64,000 bases of DNA from Lachnospiraceae bacterium (GCA_014804695.1 JAAUZJ010000043.1:1-64000); one strand, 5' to 3'; positions 1 to 7,950 are shown, counted from the stretch's first letter. A program made the numbers and translations. The notes: generated by a model not told the origin, from the letters alone.

Positions 1-1
1 A

Positions 2-748
2 CTTTTCTATCAATGGCGACAATGCCGGAATACTGTCGGACATTGCTCTGAGCTGCCTTTCATTGCAATCTGAAAGCTGCGAAACTGCAATAATCCCATA
101 TTCCTCAAATAGCTGAACAGATTTCCTTTGGGATATAATTTCAAACAGATACTGGTCATTCCAGTTGCAAAGGGTCACCCCGTTTTTTCTTAGTATATGA
201 TATGTTTTCATGGTAAGGCGGAAATCCTGTTCGCATATATTATATAAATCATGGGCAGATTTGTTTCGGATATCATCTACGCTAAATATGCCGCCCCTAA
301 AGAATAGCGGATACATTTTCCTGTGAAATTGAAATTCGCTAAATGACTCTTTAATGGGAGAAAGGGAACGTGTCTCAATCCCATATTTTTCACAAAAATT
401 ATCAATTTCTAACATGGCGTTTTTACCTACATTCCGAAACTGCAATATTTCTTCTCTTGGATATGCGGAAAGCTGTGAAAGGTATACGATACCATTTCTT
501 AAAAGAATATTCCGCATTTTTCTTGACATGGGAATATCATGGATTGATATTGCATTTTCGTCAGAAGGAAGATAGCCCAAGTCATTCAGTTTCCTTATAA
601 TCATCAGCTTATCGTAACCTGTTCGGAGCTTGTTCGCTAATGAAACGGAATTATACTCTTTCAGTTCTGAAACATTAGTAATATGTAACTCCTGCAAGGC
701 TTTTTTGAACTGTATGGAATCGTAGTGTTCTTGAAGATCGTTTGTCAT
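2..748 (-). CDS. RNA polymerase alpha-CTD-like protein, partial (cut by left edge)
   Basis: The frame opens with ATG at 748, preceded by an AAAAGGA ribosome site, and runs 249 codons to the left edge without a stop, so the C-terminus lies outside the window. Residues about 71-125 read as a helix-hairpin-helix unit of the kind found in the RNA polymerase alpha C-terminal domain: MSRKMRNILLRNGI, then LSAYPREEILQFRNVG, then a KNAMLEIDNF helix. The pattern of a short helix, 'G-I', 'L..R.VG' and a final helix is typical of that fold. Proteins with free alpha-CTD-like domains are common accessory proteins in Clostridia, often within integrative elements; their role is not established. The other parts look helical and have no domain I recognise. 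Identification of the fold is from motif reading only. Confidence 0.7.
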   Translation of the reverse strand, partial: MTNDLQEHYDSIQFKKALQELHITNVSELKEYNSVSLANKLRTGYDKLMIIRKLNDLGYLPSDENAISIHDIPMSRKMRNILLRNGIVYLSQLSAYPREEILQFRNVGKNAMLEIDNFCEKYGIETRSLSPIKESFSEFQFHRKMYPLFFRGGIFSVDDIRNKSAHDLYNICEQDFRLTMKTYHILRKNGVTLCNWNDQYLFEIISQRKSVQLFEEYGIIAVSQLSDCNERQLRAMSDSIPALSPLIEK

Positions 749-861
749 AAGTATTCCTTTTTAATGTATTTAGATTGATGAAATTATAACATTTTTCTTT
801 TTACAAATAAAGAGAGAACTGGTTTATATTTTGACCAGTCCTCTGTGCAAAGAAAAATATG

Positions 862-1101
862 TTACCACACTTCTAATGAATCTTCCGCATCTACCCATAT
901 CTGCATATTGCCCTCAAGATATAGCCTTGCGTATTCAAGAGGATTATCTATCGCCAAAGCATTTAAGGCACATTCGGAGCATGGCGTTGTTTTTAATCCT
1001 TCTTCCGCTTTGCTGCAATCTATCCGCAAAATATATCTGTCAAAAGTGGTTACGTCAATACAGTTATGGAGCATATTATATGTTGCATGAATAAACCTCA
1101 T
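862..1101 (-). CDS. small DUF6061-like protein
   Basis: A 79-residue protein with a good ribosome site (GAAAGGAC, 8 bases before the ATG). It opens MRFIHATYNMLHNCIDV and has a conserved-looking middle with 'NPLEYARLYLEGN'. This layout (N-terminal 'MR.I..TYNM', a central 'DP..YA.L.L.G') matches my recollection of DUF6061, a family of small proteins of unknown function in Clostridia. No membrane segment or signal peptide is present. It is in the same orientation as the alpha-CTD-like gene downstream, 113 bases away. Function unknown. Confidence 0.6.
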   Translation of the reverse strand: MRFIHATYNMLHNCIDVTTFDRYILRIDCSKAEEGLKTTPCSECALNALAIDNPLEYARLYLEGNMQIWVDAEDSLEVW

Positions 1102-1535
1102 ATCTCTTTTGTCCTTTCTTCTTGTGTTTTGGAGAAATTTATGAAAGCATTCCGATCAGTTCTTCCTGTCCTGTTCATTTCATGTTATAATTTGTTACAG
1201 GTTTTTCTTTCCCTTATTTTTGCCCTTATGAGGGTTCGTAACACGAGGGAAAAGGATATAACACAAGGGAAAGTCTAAGGGCAAACTCACTTGCTATAAA
1301 TTTAGCATTTTCAAGGGTTTGCGAACTTTTTGGAGATAAGATATAACTGTTAATAAATGCTATAAAAAGTGTCTTATCAGAATTCCGGTTTGTATCGCTG
1401 ATAGAATACCACAATCCCACTCATATTTCTAATTGAATTTCATTAGATTTCTTCCTACTTCAAACAACTCCGAAATCTTCACTTTTCTTTCTCATATCTT
1501 CTTATACCTCTGCTATTTCTTCGATGAATAAGAAC
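1102..1535. other. intergenic stretch with no convincing gene
   Basis: About 430 bases. The plus strand carries a run of short imperfect direct repeats around 1238-1275 (two units close to ACACRAGGGAAA). A 64-codon minus-strand frame at 1226-1420 lacks a ribosome site and looks non-coding. The stretch may be a remnant of an element end, but I cannot show this. Confidence 0.4.
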
Positions 1536-1889
1536 TTAATCATTGACTAAGTTTCCCTCTTGATCTAAAAGATAGACAGCAAATACAACCTCAAGTTCAA
1601 TGGGGTCTCCGTCTTTAATTCGATCAGAATTATATAGAATCCGAATGTTATCTCCTATATCAAAATCAGACATATCCTCTGTATTAACCATAGCATTCTT
1701 TTCAAAATACACTCTCGTCCCGTTTTCAATTGTGTCAAGGCTCGATTCAGTACATTCAACTGTAAAGGATGTTCCCTCATCGTCTAATACCACGGCATTA
1801 AAGTATGGATTAGTTTTTTCATTATTGCATCCACATAAAGAAATGGCAACAAATAAAACACATATACATACAGATATGATTTTCTTCAT
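1536..1889 (-). CDS. small lipoprotein, possible OB-fold (DUF3221-like)
   Basis: A 117-residue lipoprotein. ATG at 1889 is preceded by CGGAGGTT seven bases upstream; a longer frame starting at 1934 would read through this ribosome site, so the internal start is preferred. The signal peptide MKKIISVCICVLFVAI ends in the lipobox LCGC, with Cys21 as the lipidated residue. The mature part alternates short beta strands ('NAVVLDDEGTSFTVEC', 'DFDIGDNIRILY', 'IELEVVFAVYLLD') and resembles small OB-like lipoproteins of the DUF3221 type; that assignment is tentative. It probably sits on the outer face of the membrane. Confidence 0.7.
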   Translation of the reverse strand: MKKIISVCICVLFVAISLCGCNNEKTNPYFNAVVLDDEGTSFTVECTESSLDTIENGTRVYFEKNAMVNTEDMSDFDIGDNIRILYNSDRIKDGDPIELEVVFAVYLLDQEGNLVND

Positions 1890-1955
1890 AACATAACCTC
1901 CGTAAATTCCAATTTTATTAACAGCACCTTTCAAAATGTGTACTACACATTCTCC

Positions 1956-2290
1956 TTAAATACTAAATTCCGCTGTAAATACATAATCTGTATAGTCCCC
2001 TATCTCCCTAACATCCATAACAGTTTTTACAATACGGTATCTGCCCGGTTCCAGTTTCCCATAGCGCCATTCAAAATCAATAACCGTTTCATAGGGAGAA
2101 TCTTTTTGAATCATATATGCCTCCATAGTAAAATCAGCATGGTCAATTACTTCATCCAGTTCCCGCCACTCTCCTGTTTCTTCATCCTACATTTCCAAAC
2201 AAAAGACCGTTCCGCACTGTTTAAAGCTCCACACCCTGTTATCAATAAAATGCATGCTGTTACCATAATAAATGCAACTCGTTTTCTCAT
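1956..2290 (-). pseudogene. broken lipoprotein gene, paralogue of the gene at 20292-20803
   Basis: ATG at 2290 has a good ribosome site (AAGGAGATAGC) and encodes MRKRVAFIMVTACILLITGC, a lipoprotein signal peptide almost identical to that of the gene starting at 20803. After the lipobox about 45 codons present in the other copy are missing, and the reading frame is lost. The C-terminal part (ETGEWREL through YDYVFTAEFSI-type sequence) is preserved in a different frame from the signal peptide and is preceded by an in-frame TAG where the other copy has CAG. The end, at TAA 1956-1958, and the bases beyond it also match the second copy. Two lesions, a deletion and a nonsense codon, make this a clear pseudogene. 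Confidence 0.8.
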
Positions 2291-2346
2291 GCTATCTCCT
2301 TATCATATTACACCTTTTGTTTAGACATTATAATTTCCTGACTGCT

Positions 2347-2907
2347 TTAATTTCTACTCCTATATCTTCCTTTCAACTTTATTTTATCCCATATATAACA
2401 AATTTTCCACATTACTAAGTTACGCTCAATTTCTATTTTACCTAACACTTCCCCATCCAGCTGAATTTTCCATATCCTTTTACCTGTCTGTATAACTTCC
2501 GCATCTCCTAATTCATACGGTTCACAAATGAACTTATTATCTTGAATGATTTTACACAAAATAGTTTCGTCAATCTCCTTTTTCGTATAATAAGTCAGGA
2601 ATATCATATCATCATTTTCTTCACTTGCACCGGCTCCCACATATTCCTCATGTCCAAATGTCAAATCTGCAAAATACAGTATTTTATTAAACGTTGGATC
2701 TATGCCACTAGCCGCCCCCATCATCAAACACAAAATTCCAAAGAAAATTGTCCAAAACAGATATATACTGCAATATGCAATTTTACTATTTATACGCACT
2801 TCATCTCTGTGCCGCCCAAAACATATGACATGCGTTATCTGTCTCGGATAAAATAAAATGAAGAAAATAGAGAAAATCTTGTATAAAATACTTGAGTCAA
2901 TTCTCAT
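2347..2907 (-). CDS. hypothetical membrane protein
   Basis: A 186-residue protein with two hydrophobic segments near the N-terminus (around residues 8-25 and 50-70, the latter 'SIYLFWTIFFGILCLMMG') and a soluble C-terminal domain of mixed alpha/beta character. The start is ATG at 2907, six bases after a GGAGG; an adjacent ATG at 2910 is nearly as good. No family is recognised. It lies between a small membrane-protein gene and a lipoprotein pseudogene, all on the same strand, and could belong to a short operon of envelope proteins. Confidence 0.65.
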   Translation of the reverse strand: MRIDSSILYKIFSIFFILFYPRQITHVICFGRHRDEVRINSKIAYCSIYLFWTIFFGILCLMMGAASGIDPTFNKILYFADLTFGHEEYVGAGASEENDDMIFLTYYTKKEIDETILCKIIQDNKFICEPYELGDAEVIQTGKRIWKIQLDGEVLGKIEIERNLVMWKICYIWDKIKLKGRYRSRN

Positions 2908-2951
2908 CATTTGCCTCCACAAAAGTACAATGCCTTTAGGAATTAATCGGT

Positions 2952-3125
2952 TTACTCCCGGTTGTCTATAATTTTAGATAATACTTTTCCTGCAATTGCA
3001 AGTATAAGCATTGTAATATAATATCGAGGATCCTTTCTTTCCCCAAATATCAGAAAAAGTATCGTGACTGTTGCAATTATAATTCCATATATTATTAGAA
3101 ATTTTCTTGACATTCCAAACCTCAT
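2952..3125 (-). CDS. small membrane protein (57 residues)
   Basis: A 57-residue frame MRFGMSRKFLIIYGIII with two hydrophobic stretches (about 8-24 and 34-48) separated by the charged hinge GERKDPRY. It ends 44 bases before the start of the downstream membrane protein at 2907 and lies in the same orientation, which supports translation. The ribosome site is weak for the first ATG; ATG codon 5 (at 3113) has AGG six bases upstream and may be the true start. No family assigned. Confidence 0.5.
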   Translation of the reverse strand: MRFGMSRKFLIIYGIIIATVTILFLIFGERKDPRYYITMLILAIAGKVLSKIIDNRE

Positions 3126-3214
3126 TGTTTTAATAGATTTTCATGACTTTATCATACATAATGCTTCTAACACTTTTATTATAGGGAATTTGGCTATTTA
3201 GCTTTCCCCGAATA

Positions 3215-3256
3215 AATAACAGACGGACAGAGTGATTCTCATGACCGTCTGTTATT
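3215..3256 (-). terminator. hairpin downstream of the first FlxA-like gene
   Basis: A perfect 12-bp inverted repeat, AATAACAGACGG at 3215-3226 and CCGTCTGTTATT at 3245-3256, with an 18-base loop. It lies about 150 bases past the stop of the FlxA-like gene at 3405. On the minus strand the stem is followed by a T-rich TTATT tract. It also makes the overlapping 67-codon frame at 3130-3333 unlikely to be a gene. Confidence 0.55.
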
Positions 3257-3404
3257 CTTCCATAATAAACAGCATACCAAAACACAAAGAACCGAATGAA
3301 AAGCGACATCCTCGTTTTGTAAATGTGTTTCACATTTTGAAAGCAACCTTCAAATATTGTTCATGTAAGCAAGTTCCAGTATTGAATTGTTCGGAATCAG
3401 ACTG

Positions 3405-4367
3405 TTATTCAAATATTTTAATACCCTCAAGTAAGCTTTCAATACTTATATTCTTCACATTCTTGTTTAAATATTTTGCCACAAATGATTTTGATGCTTC
3501 CACCAGTTTTCCACTAATATTCTCTGGTATACCTTCATCTATATATCTTGCAAGAGTCTCTAATGCCCTGTATCCCAGTTCCGATCTTACACCGATTCTC
3601 GCTAACTGGTCTAAATGTTTACTATACGACTCATAAATCTCAGGATATTGCTGCACATTGCTTTCTAAAAAATCAGCATACTTCTTATATGCATCATCTA
3701 ACATACTAATTTCCTCAGACATTGTAAGTTTTCTATAACCACTTTCAGATGTAGAATCTTCAACGTACTTCTCTCTTGTACCGCTCTCATGCCCCTGCAC
3801 AATTTCATCATATATACTCGCATACGCCATGAGTAAATCAGATGCACGATCTTCTATCGATTGATATTCTCCATCTTTTTTAATAGCGTTTAATTTACTA
3901 CCAAACTCAAAGCCATAATTTACAAGAATTTTAGGTGTTTTTTCTCCTGCCAATAATTCATTTCTTTTCTCAACTACGTCATTAAAACTTTCACTATTTT
4001 CTTGCAAACTATTTCTATAACTTTCTCTTCCTTCTTTTGAAATAGAAACCTTGATAGAAGTTCCCTCGTTACCATTTTTTAAGACAGCTTTTTCAAATAA
4101 AGAACCTTTTGCCTGTTGTTTTTCTCTGCGCTGCTCTGTCTGGTGCTGTCTTAACTGCACATTCAAATCACTAATCTGCTGCTGTATTTCCTGCCGTTTC
4201 TTCATTTTTTCCTCTAATGACATATCCTCATTAGAAGAAAGCTCCTGCAACTGCTTCTGTGCATTTTCAATCTGGTTCTGAATATTCCGGCTGTAAGAAT
4301 CCGTTGCCTGATTCATTCCCATTTGCTCTATTTGTGTGTTTACTCCATTGATACCATTAATTGTCAT
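3405..4367 (-). CDS. FlxA-like family protein, paralogue 1
   Basis: A 320-residue protein. ATG at 4367 follows AAGGAGGATTACTAAA; upstream in-frame ATGs lack a ribosome site. The first ~88 residues (MTINGINGVN, then a long coiled coil with SSNEDMSLEEKMKKRQEI and QQISDLNVQLRQHQ) match the FlxA-like family and are almost identical to the paralogue at 4812-5597. After residue ~90 the two proteins share nothing: here the C-terminal 230 residues are a mainly helical domain with 'IKVSISKEGRESYRNS' and many Asp/Glu/Tyr residues. E. coli FlxA is a sigma-28-dependent motility-associated gene; in Clostridia the family is of unknown role. No signal peptide or membrane segment. A 20-bp tandem repeat (4480-4517) lies upstream and points to LytTR control. 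Confidence 0.8.
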   Translation of the reverse strand: MTINGINGVNTQIEQMGMNQATDSYSRNIQNQIENAQKQLQELSSNEDMSLEEKMKKRQEIQQQISDLNVQLRQHQTEQRREKQQAKGSLFEKAVLKNGNEGTSIKVSISKEGRESYRNSLQENSESFNDVVEKRNELLAGEKTPKILVNYGFEFGSKLNAIKKDGEYQSIEDRASDLLMAYASIYDEIVQGHESGTREKYVEDSTSESGYRKLTMSEEISMLDDAYKKYADFLESNVQQYPEIYESYSKHLDQLARIGVRSELGYRALETLARYIDEGIPENISGKLVEASKSFVAKYLNKNVKNISIESLLEGIKIFE

Positions 4368-4453
4368 TTTAGTAATCCTCCTTGATCCTTTTCTTAAAAT
4401 CCGTTTTTCATTACTACACATAAACTGCACTGTCACTTTTGTTATCGAAAATT

Positions 4454-4459
4454 TGTATA
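4454..4459 (-). promoter_or_regulatory. candidate -10 of the first FlxA-like gene
   Basis: TATACA on the minus strand, about 20 bases downstream of the tandem repeat at 4480-4517. The same hexamer at the same distance from the repeat occurs upstream of the second FlxA-like gene (5688-5693). No good -35 is present, as expected for an activator-dependent promoter. Confidence 0.45.
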
Positions 4460-4479
4460 TAAAATCTTATACTTTTATC

Positions 4480-4517
4480 CCGAGGTACAGATTTTTTCCC
4501 CGAAGTACAGATTTTTT
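4480..4517 (-). promoter_or_regulatory. tandem 20-bp direct repeat, candidate LytTR operator A
   Basis: Two copies of CCGARGTACAGATTTTTT (plus-strand reading), at 4480 and 4500, so the period is exactly 20 bp or about two helical turns. The same pair occurs upstream of the paralogous FlxA gene (5713), the LytTR/GHKL operon (7983) and an ECF sigma gene (9746). LytTR proteins bind paired direct repeats of this spacing, and the only DNA-binding regulator common to the cluster is the LytTR protein at 7127-7873. Confidence 0.7.
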
Positions 4518-4811
4518 ATGTTTTTTCTCTAAATTGGCTCTAAATTATACTAAAACGTCCTTACAATTTACGTCATTTCGTTTATCTGTTCAGGATCACA
4601 TCACTGTAAAATTTTCCGTTACCGTTTTTATAGAGGACACTGCCCCCATATTTTTCACACACCGCTCTATCAAGGTAATAAAATTGGCTTCATTTAAAGC
4701 GTCCTCGTAAAATTCCAATTGGTTACACTTTCCTATCGTGATACGCACATTTGAAAGCAGGTTTCGGGCGCTGTCTGTTATACATGTCATCCACGCTGCA
4801 GGCTCTACCTC
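4518..4811 (-). pseudogene. duplicated and decayed 3' end of the GHKL kinase gene plus unassigned junction
   Basis: Bases about 4560-4670 repeat the last ~28 codons and downstream bases of the kinase gene at 5827-7122, with about 90% identity by eye. The matching residues ERCVKK.GGSVLYKNGNG are interrupted by a one-base deletion in an A run, so the frame is lost. The bases between the copied kinase tail and the FlxA start (4367-4560) also copy the kinase-to-FlxA interval at 5598-5830. Beyond about 4670 the homology ends abruptly and the stretch up to the second FlxA stop (4812) has no recognisable content. This is a tandem-duplication scar. Confidence 0.65.
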
Positions 4812-5597
4812 CTATAAACGAATGTCCACTGACACATATGCTGTCAGCTGTGGCGTTGTGGTTTCGGCTGCTGTTGTACTATTTGAAACGGAAACTTCTG
4901 ATTGCGTATTTATACTTTCTGAACCTGATTCAGTTTCTTTCTGCGTATCTATACCGAACTCACTTTCGTCTGAAGCGTTTTCCTTTGTACCCTTGTCGTC
5001 TGTCTTTTCTTCCTTGCTATCTGCTTTTGCAGCTTCCTGCATTGTCTTGCTTGCGTCAACCAAAGTGGAAAGCTGTGATGAAGTCGCTGCCTGTGCTTTC
5101 TGCTGCACATCAGCAAGTTCTTCTTCCTTTTTCTGTGTATCATTGTCTCTGGCTTGATCCAGTTTAATTTCAGATTTCAGAACCCCGGCTCTACCCTCCA
5201 TTTTTGTAGCCACGCTGCCCTGTGTTTTTGCCTGCTTCATGGAAGTACCAGCAGAAATCATTGCTGTCATGCTTGCCTGTGAAAGACCTGTTCCTTTACC
5301 TTCGGCATTCCTTGTAGCACCAAGCATATCATCCATAGAAGAACCCTTTGCCTGTTGTTTTTCTCTGCGCTGCTCTGTCTGGTGCTGTCTTAACTGCACA
5401 TTCAAGTCACTAATTTGCTGTTGTATTTCCTGCCGCTTCTTCATTTTTTCCTCTAATGACATATCCTCATTAGAAGAAAGCTCTTGCAACTGCTTCTGTG
5501 CATTTGCAATCTGGTTCTGAATATTCCGACTGTAAGAGTCTGTTGCCTGATTCATTCCCATTTGTATGTTTGCTCCATTGATACCGTTAATTGTCAT
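4812..5597 (-). CDS. FlxA-like family protein, paralogue 2
   Basis: A 261-residue protein with ATG at 5597, preceded by TAGGAGGCATAAGAAA. The N-terminal ~88 residues are near-identical to paralogue 1 (MTINGINGANIQMGMNQATD, then the same charged coiled coil). The remainder differs completely: a helical part with 'LSQASMTAMISAGTSMKQAK', a Lys/Glu/Gln coiled coil, then a low-complexity acidic Ser/Thr/Glu tail rich in 'ESGSESINTQSEVS'. No signal peptide is seen. The identical head with an exchangeable tail suggests the head mediates a common interaction and the tail varies. It lies directly downstream of the GHKL kinase gene but has its own repeat-bearing promoter region. Confidence 0.8.
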   Translation of the reverse strand: MTINGINGANIQMGMNQATDSYSRNIQNQIANAQKQLQELSSNEDMSLEEKMKKRQEIQQQISDLNVQLRQHQTEQRREKQQAKGSSMDDMLGATRNAEGKGTGLSQASMTAMISAGTSMKQAKTQGSVATKMEGRAGVLKSEIKLDQARDNDTQKKEEELADVQQKAQAATSSQLSTLVDASKTMQEAAKADSKEEKTDDKGTKENASDESEFGIDTQKETESGSESINTQSEVSVSNSTTAAETTTPQLTAYVSVDIRL

Positions 5598-5687
5598 TTT
5601 CTTATGCCTCCTACTTGACTTTGAAATTTAAAATCCGTTTTTCATTTCCGCTCATATACTGCACCGCTATTTTTATTATCGTAAATC

Positions 5688-5693
5688 TGTATA
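5688..5693 (-). promoter_or_regulatory. candidate -10 of the second FlxA-like gene
   Basis: TATACA on the minus strand, 20 bases downstream of the repeat pair at 5713-5751, in the same arrangement as upstream of paralogue 1. Confidence 0.45.
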
Positions 5694-5712
5694 TAAAATT
5701 CTATACTTTCTT

Positions 5713-5751
5713 CCCGAGGTACAGATTTTTTCCCCGAAGTACAGATTTTTT
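5713..5751 (-). promoter_or_regulatory. tandem 20-bp direct repeat, candidate LytTR operator B
   Basis: Two copies of CCCGARGTACAGATTTTTT at 5713 and 5733 (plus-strand reading), period 20 bp, upstream of the second FlxA-like gene. Nearly identical to operator A, including the sequence on both sides, because the two promoters arose by duplication. Confidence 0.7.
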
Positions 5752-5826
5752 TATATTTTTTCTCTAAATTTCTCTAAATTGGCTCTAAATTATACTAAAA
5801 CATCTTTACAATTTACGTTATTTCGT

Positions 5827-7122
5827 TTATCTGTTCAGGATCGCATCACTGTAAAATTTCCCGTTACCGTTTTTATAGAGGACACTGCCCCCATATTTTT
5901 TCACACAACGCTCCACATTCAAACAGCCGATGCCAGTGCCTTTTCCGTCTGTGCTTACCGGTTTACCATTCTTTATCATTACTTCCTTTTCCACGCTGTT
6001 CTCAATGCGTATGGAAATCATCTCATTATAGTTTCTGATATGCACCTTAATATATCGCTCCCCACTGCACTTTAAGACAGCCTGCATTGCATTTTCCAGA
6101 AGGTTCCCAAAGAGCGTTGTTACGTCCACCGGCTCTATGAACCCAAGCCCTGTGCTTTCCACCTTTACTTCGAACTTGATACCCTGACTCTCCGCAGCCT
6201 GTTTCCTGTCCGCAAGTAGAATATTCAGCATGGGATTATCAGAATATTCCTCCGGCACAAGAGGCTTTAAGATGCTCCCGATCTGCTTTGTATACTCCAT
6301 TGCCTTGTCCGTTACACCTGCCTGGTACAGCTCCTCAATGGAATGGATGTGTTTGCTGACATCATGGAGGATTTCAATAGACCTTCCGTATTTCTCCCGC
6401 TGTCTTTCATAATGCTCAAACTGCATACTCTCCTGCTGCTTCATCATGGCAATCTGGAACTCCATGCTGTTCTTTTCATCTTCCACTTTTAAGGCGTAAA
6501 TCAAATACAGGTTGGCAAAGATAACACAACCTAGATTTGTACAGAGTAGGAAATAGTCCGCTTTCCTTGTGGCTGCTGTTGCAAACATCAAAGTATTGAA
6601 CATACTGTATATAAACATAACAAGATAAAGAAATACCTGCGTCCGGCTCTGCCTATAATCTTTTTTCCATATCCGCCTCAGAAGAACATAATAAAAGAAG
6701 ATCAGCACCAGCTTGGAAAAAACCACCTCTATGCTGCTACTGATTACCACATCTTCTGGCATAAGTGAAAGTTTTTCCATTAAGAGATCAATCCCAAACA
6801 CACCGATACCCTCAAACAATACGCCTGTAATAATTAAGAAGCATTCGGACTCCACCACCCTCCAATATCTCCTACCGCTTTTATCCTCATAAAAGATAAA
6901 ACTGGCAATGCCGAACACCAGAAAATTTGCCCCCATATTCCACCATACACTTCTTTTCAAGTTTACCAATGTCACGATCACCACGACAACAGCGGCGGCA
7001 ATCCGGTAAACCCACGGATTTACAAAGACTTTCTCATAACGGTCACCCATGAACTGAAACATCAGCCCGGCAATGATCATACATGACAGAAAGCAACTAA
7101 ATAAATATACTAAATTTTCCAT
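5827..7122 (-). CDS. GHKL-domain sensor histidine kinase (AgrC-like)
   Basis: A 431-residue kinase. ATG at 7122 lies four bases past the regulator's stop codon, so the two are a co-transcribed pair. The N-terminal half has about six hydrophobic segments (residues ~1-200, e.g. 'YRIAAAVVVVIVTLV' and 'LVLIFFYYVLL'). A coiled linker then leads to the phospho-acceptor region 'EILHDVSKHIHSIEEL', the N box 'LLENAMQAVL' and the G box 'GKGTGIGCLNV'. This is the layout of AgrC/ComD-type kinases that sense peptides at the membrane. No agrB or agrD gene is seen nearby, so the ligand is unknown. The 3' end is partly duplicated at 4560-4670. Confidence 0.88.
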   Translation of the reverse strand: MENLVYLFSCFLSCMIIAGLMFQFMGDRYEKVFVNPWVYRIAAAVVVVIVTLVNLKRSVWWNMGANFLVFGIASFIFYEDKSGRRYWRVVESECFLIITGVLFEGIGVFGIDLLMEKLSLMPEDVVISSSIEVVFSKLVLIFFYYVLLRRIWKKDYRQSRTQVFLYLVMFIYSMFNTLMFATAATRKADYFLLCTNLGCVIFANLYLIYALKVEDEKNSMEFQIAMMKQQESMQFEHYERQREKYGRSIEILHDVSKHIHSIEELYQAGVTDKAMEYTKQIGSILKPLVPEEYSDNPMLNILLADRKQAAESQGIKFEVKVESTGLGFIEPVDVTTLFGNLLENAMQAVLKCSGERYIKVHIRNYNEMISIRIENSVEKEVMIKNGKPVSTDGKGTGIGCLNVERCVKKYGGSVLYKNGNGKFYSDAILNR

Positions 7123-7126
7123 ACCT

Positions 7127-7873
7127 CTACTCACCACTGTTATGAATATATTCATTGAGCCGTTCCTTAAACTGCGCCACCCGTTTCTGCGACAGAGCCA
7201 CTGACACACCGTTTTTCAATACGACCTCATACCCCTTTGCCTTTGCCACATTTTTAAGATTTACAAGGATACCTCGGCAGCTTGTCTCAAAACCGTAGGG
7301 CTGCATCCGCTCCTCCAACGCGCTGATGACATCCGTATACTCGTACACCATATTTTCCGTCACGATTCTGACCTTCTTCATTGCCTTGATGTATTCAAAA
7401 TACAGGATAGTATCGACGGGCAGCAACAGGGTAGGTTTTTCCGATTGGACACCGTTTTCCTCATAAGATACATTCTGGAACTCCAGCCGCACCTCTTCTT
7501 TCCGATACTGCCTCAAAAATGCCTGCAACTGTTCCTCCAATGCTTCCACCGATACCGGTTTTTCCAGAAAGGCAAAGGCGTGTACGGTGTTCATCGCATC
7601 CATGCAGTATTGCCCGAAATTTGTGATGTATATGATCTTTGTGGAATGGTTTTGACTATAAAGCTCCTGCCCCGTCTCTATTCCATTCCTGCCCTCCATC
7701 ATAATATCCATGAAGATCAGGTGAAAGCTGTCACCCGACTGTAACAGTTCTCCACCAGAGATAAAGTTTGTGATCCGGTACTCTTCTTTATACTTGTCCA
7801 AAAGCGGTTTCAGGATACCTATGAGGTTATCCCTGTCCGCCTGTTCGTCCTCACAGACTGCTATCTGAAGCAT
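7127..7873 (-). CDS. LytTR-family response regulator
   Basis: A 248-residue AgrA/ComE-type regulator. The receiver domain (1-120) has the acidic pair 'CEDEQ', the phosphorylation aspartate in 'LIFMDIMMEG', and the later 'EKPVS' lysine. The LytTR DNA-binding domain (about 145-240) includes 'DTILYFEYIKAMKKVRI' and 'SCRGILVNLKNV'. It is paired with the kinase downstream. Its own promoter region carries the same 20-bp tandem repeat as both FlxA genes and one sigma gene, so it probably regulates itself and them. Confidence 0.9.
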   Translation of the reverse strand: MLQIAVCEDEQADRDNLIGILKPLLDKYKEEYRITNFISGGELLQSGDSFHLIFMDIMMEGRNGIETGQELYSQNHSTKIIYITNFGQYCMDAMNTVHAFAFLEKPVSVEALEEQLQAFLRQYRKEEVRLEFQNVSYEENGVQSEKPTLLLPVDTILYFEYIKAMKKVRIVTENMVYEYTDVISALEERMQPYGFETSCRGILVNLKNVAKAKGYEVVLKNGVSVALSQKRVAQFKERLNEYIHNSGE

Positions 7874-7944
7874 TAGTTCATGCCTCCTTTGCTGTTTTAT
7901 GTTTGAGAAATTGGTACTGCGGTGTGGCTACAATACCCCTATTT

Positions 7945-7950
7945 ATTATA
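7945..7950 (-). promoter_or_regulatory. candidate -10 of the LytTR/GHKL operon
   Basis: TATAAT on the minus strand about 70 bases before the regulator start and 33 bases downstream of the repeat pair at 7983-8015. The ECF sigma gene at 9622 has a TATAAT in almost the same position relative to its repeat. Confidence 0.45.

Noticed and set aside
1226..1420. 64-codon minus-strand frame
   Set aside because: No ribosome site, no recognisable domain, odd composition; lies in a stretch with short repeats and no other coding signs.
1938..2324. 128-codon plus-strand frame
   Set aside because: Antisense of the lipoprotein pseudogene, whose minus-strand homology to 20292-20803 explains the region.
3130..3333. 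67-codon minus-strand frame
   Set aside because: It spans a perfect 12-bp terminator-like inverted repeat and has no ribosome site.
4596..4790. 64-codon minus-strand frame
   Set aside because: Chimeric: part of it is the frameshifted copy of the GHKL kinase tail; no independent gene.
4480..5751. Possible CRISPR-like short repeats
   Set aside because: The repeats occur only as pairs with a 20-bp period at promoters, without spacers or cas genes.
5827..7873. Complete agr quorum system
   Set aside because: Kinase and regulator are AgrC/AgrA-like, but no AgrB protease or AgrD-type cyclic-peptide precursor was found in the vicinity.
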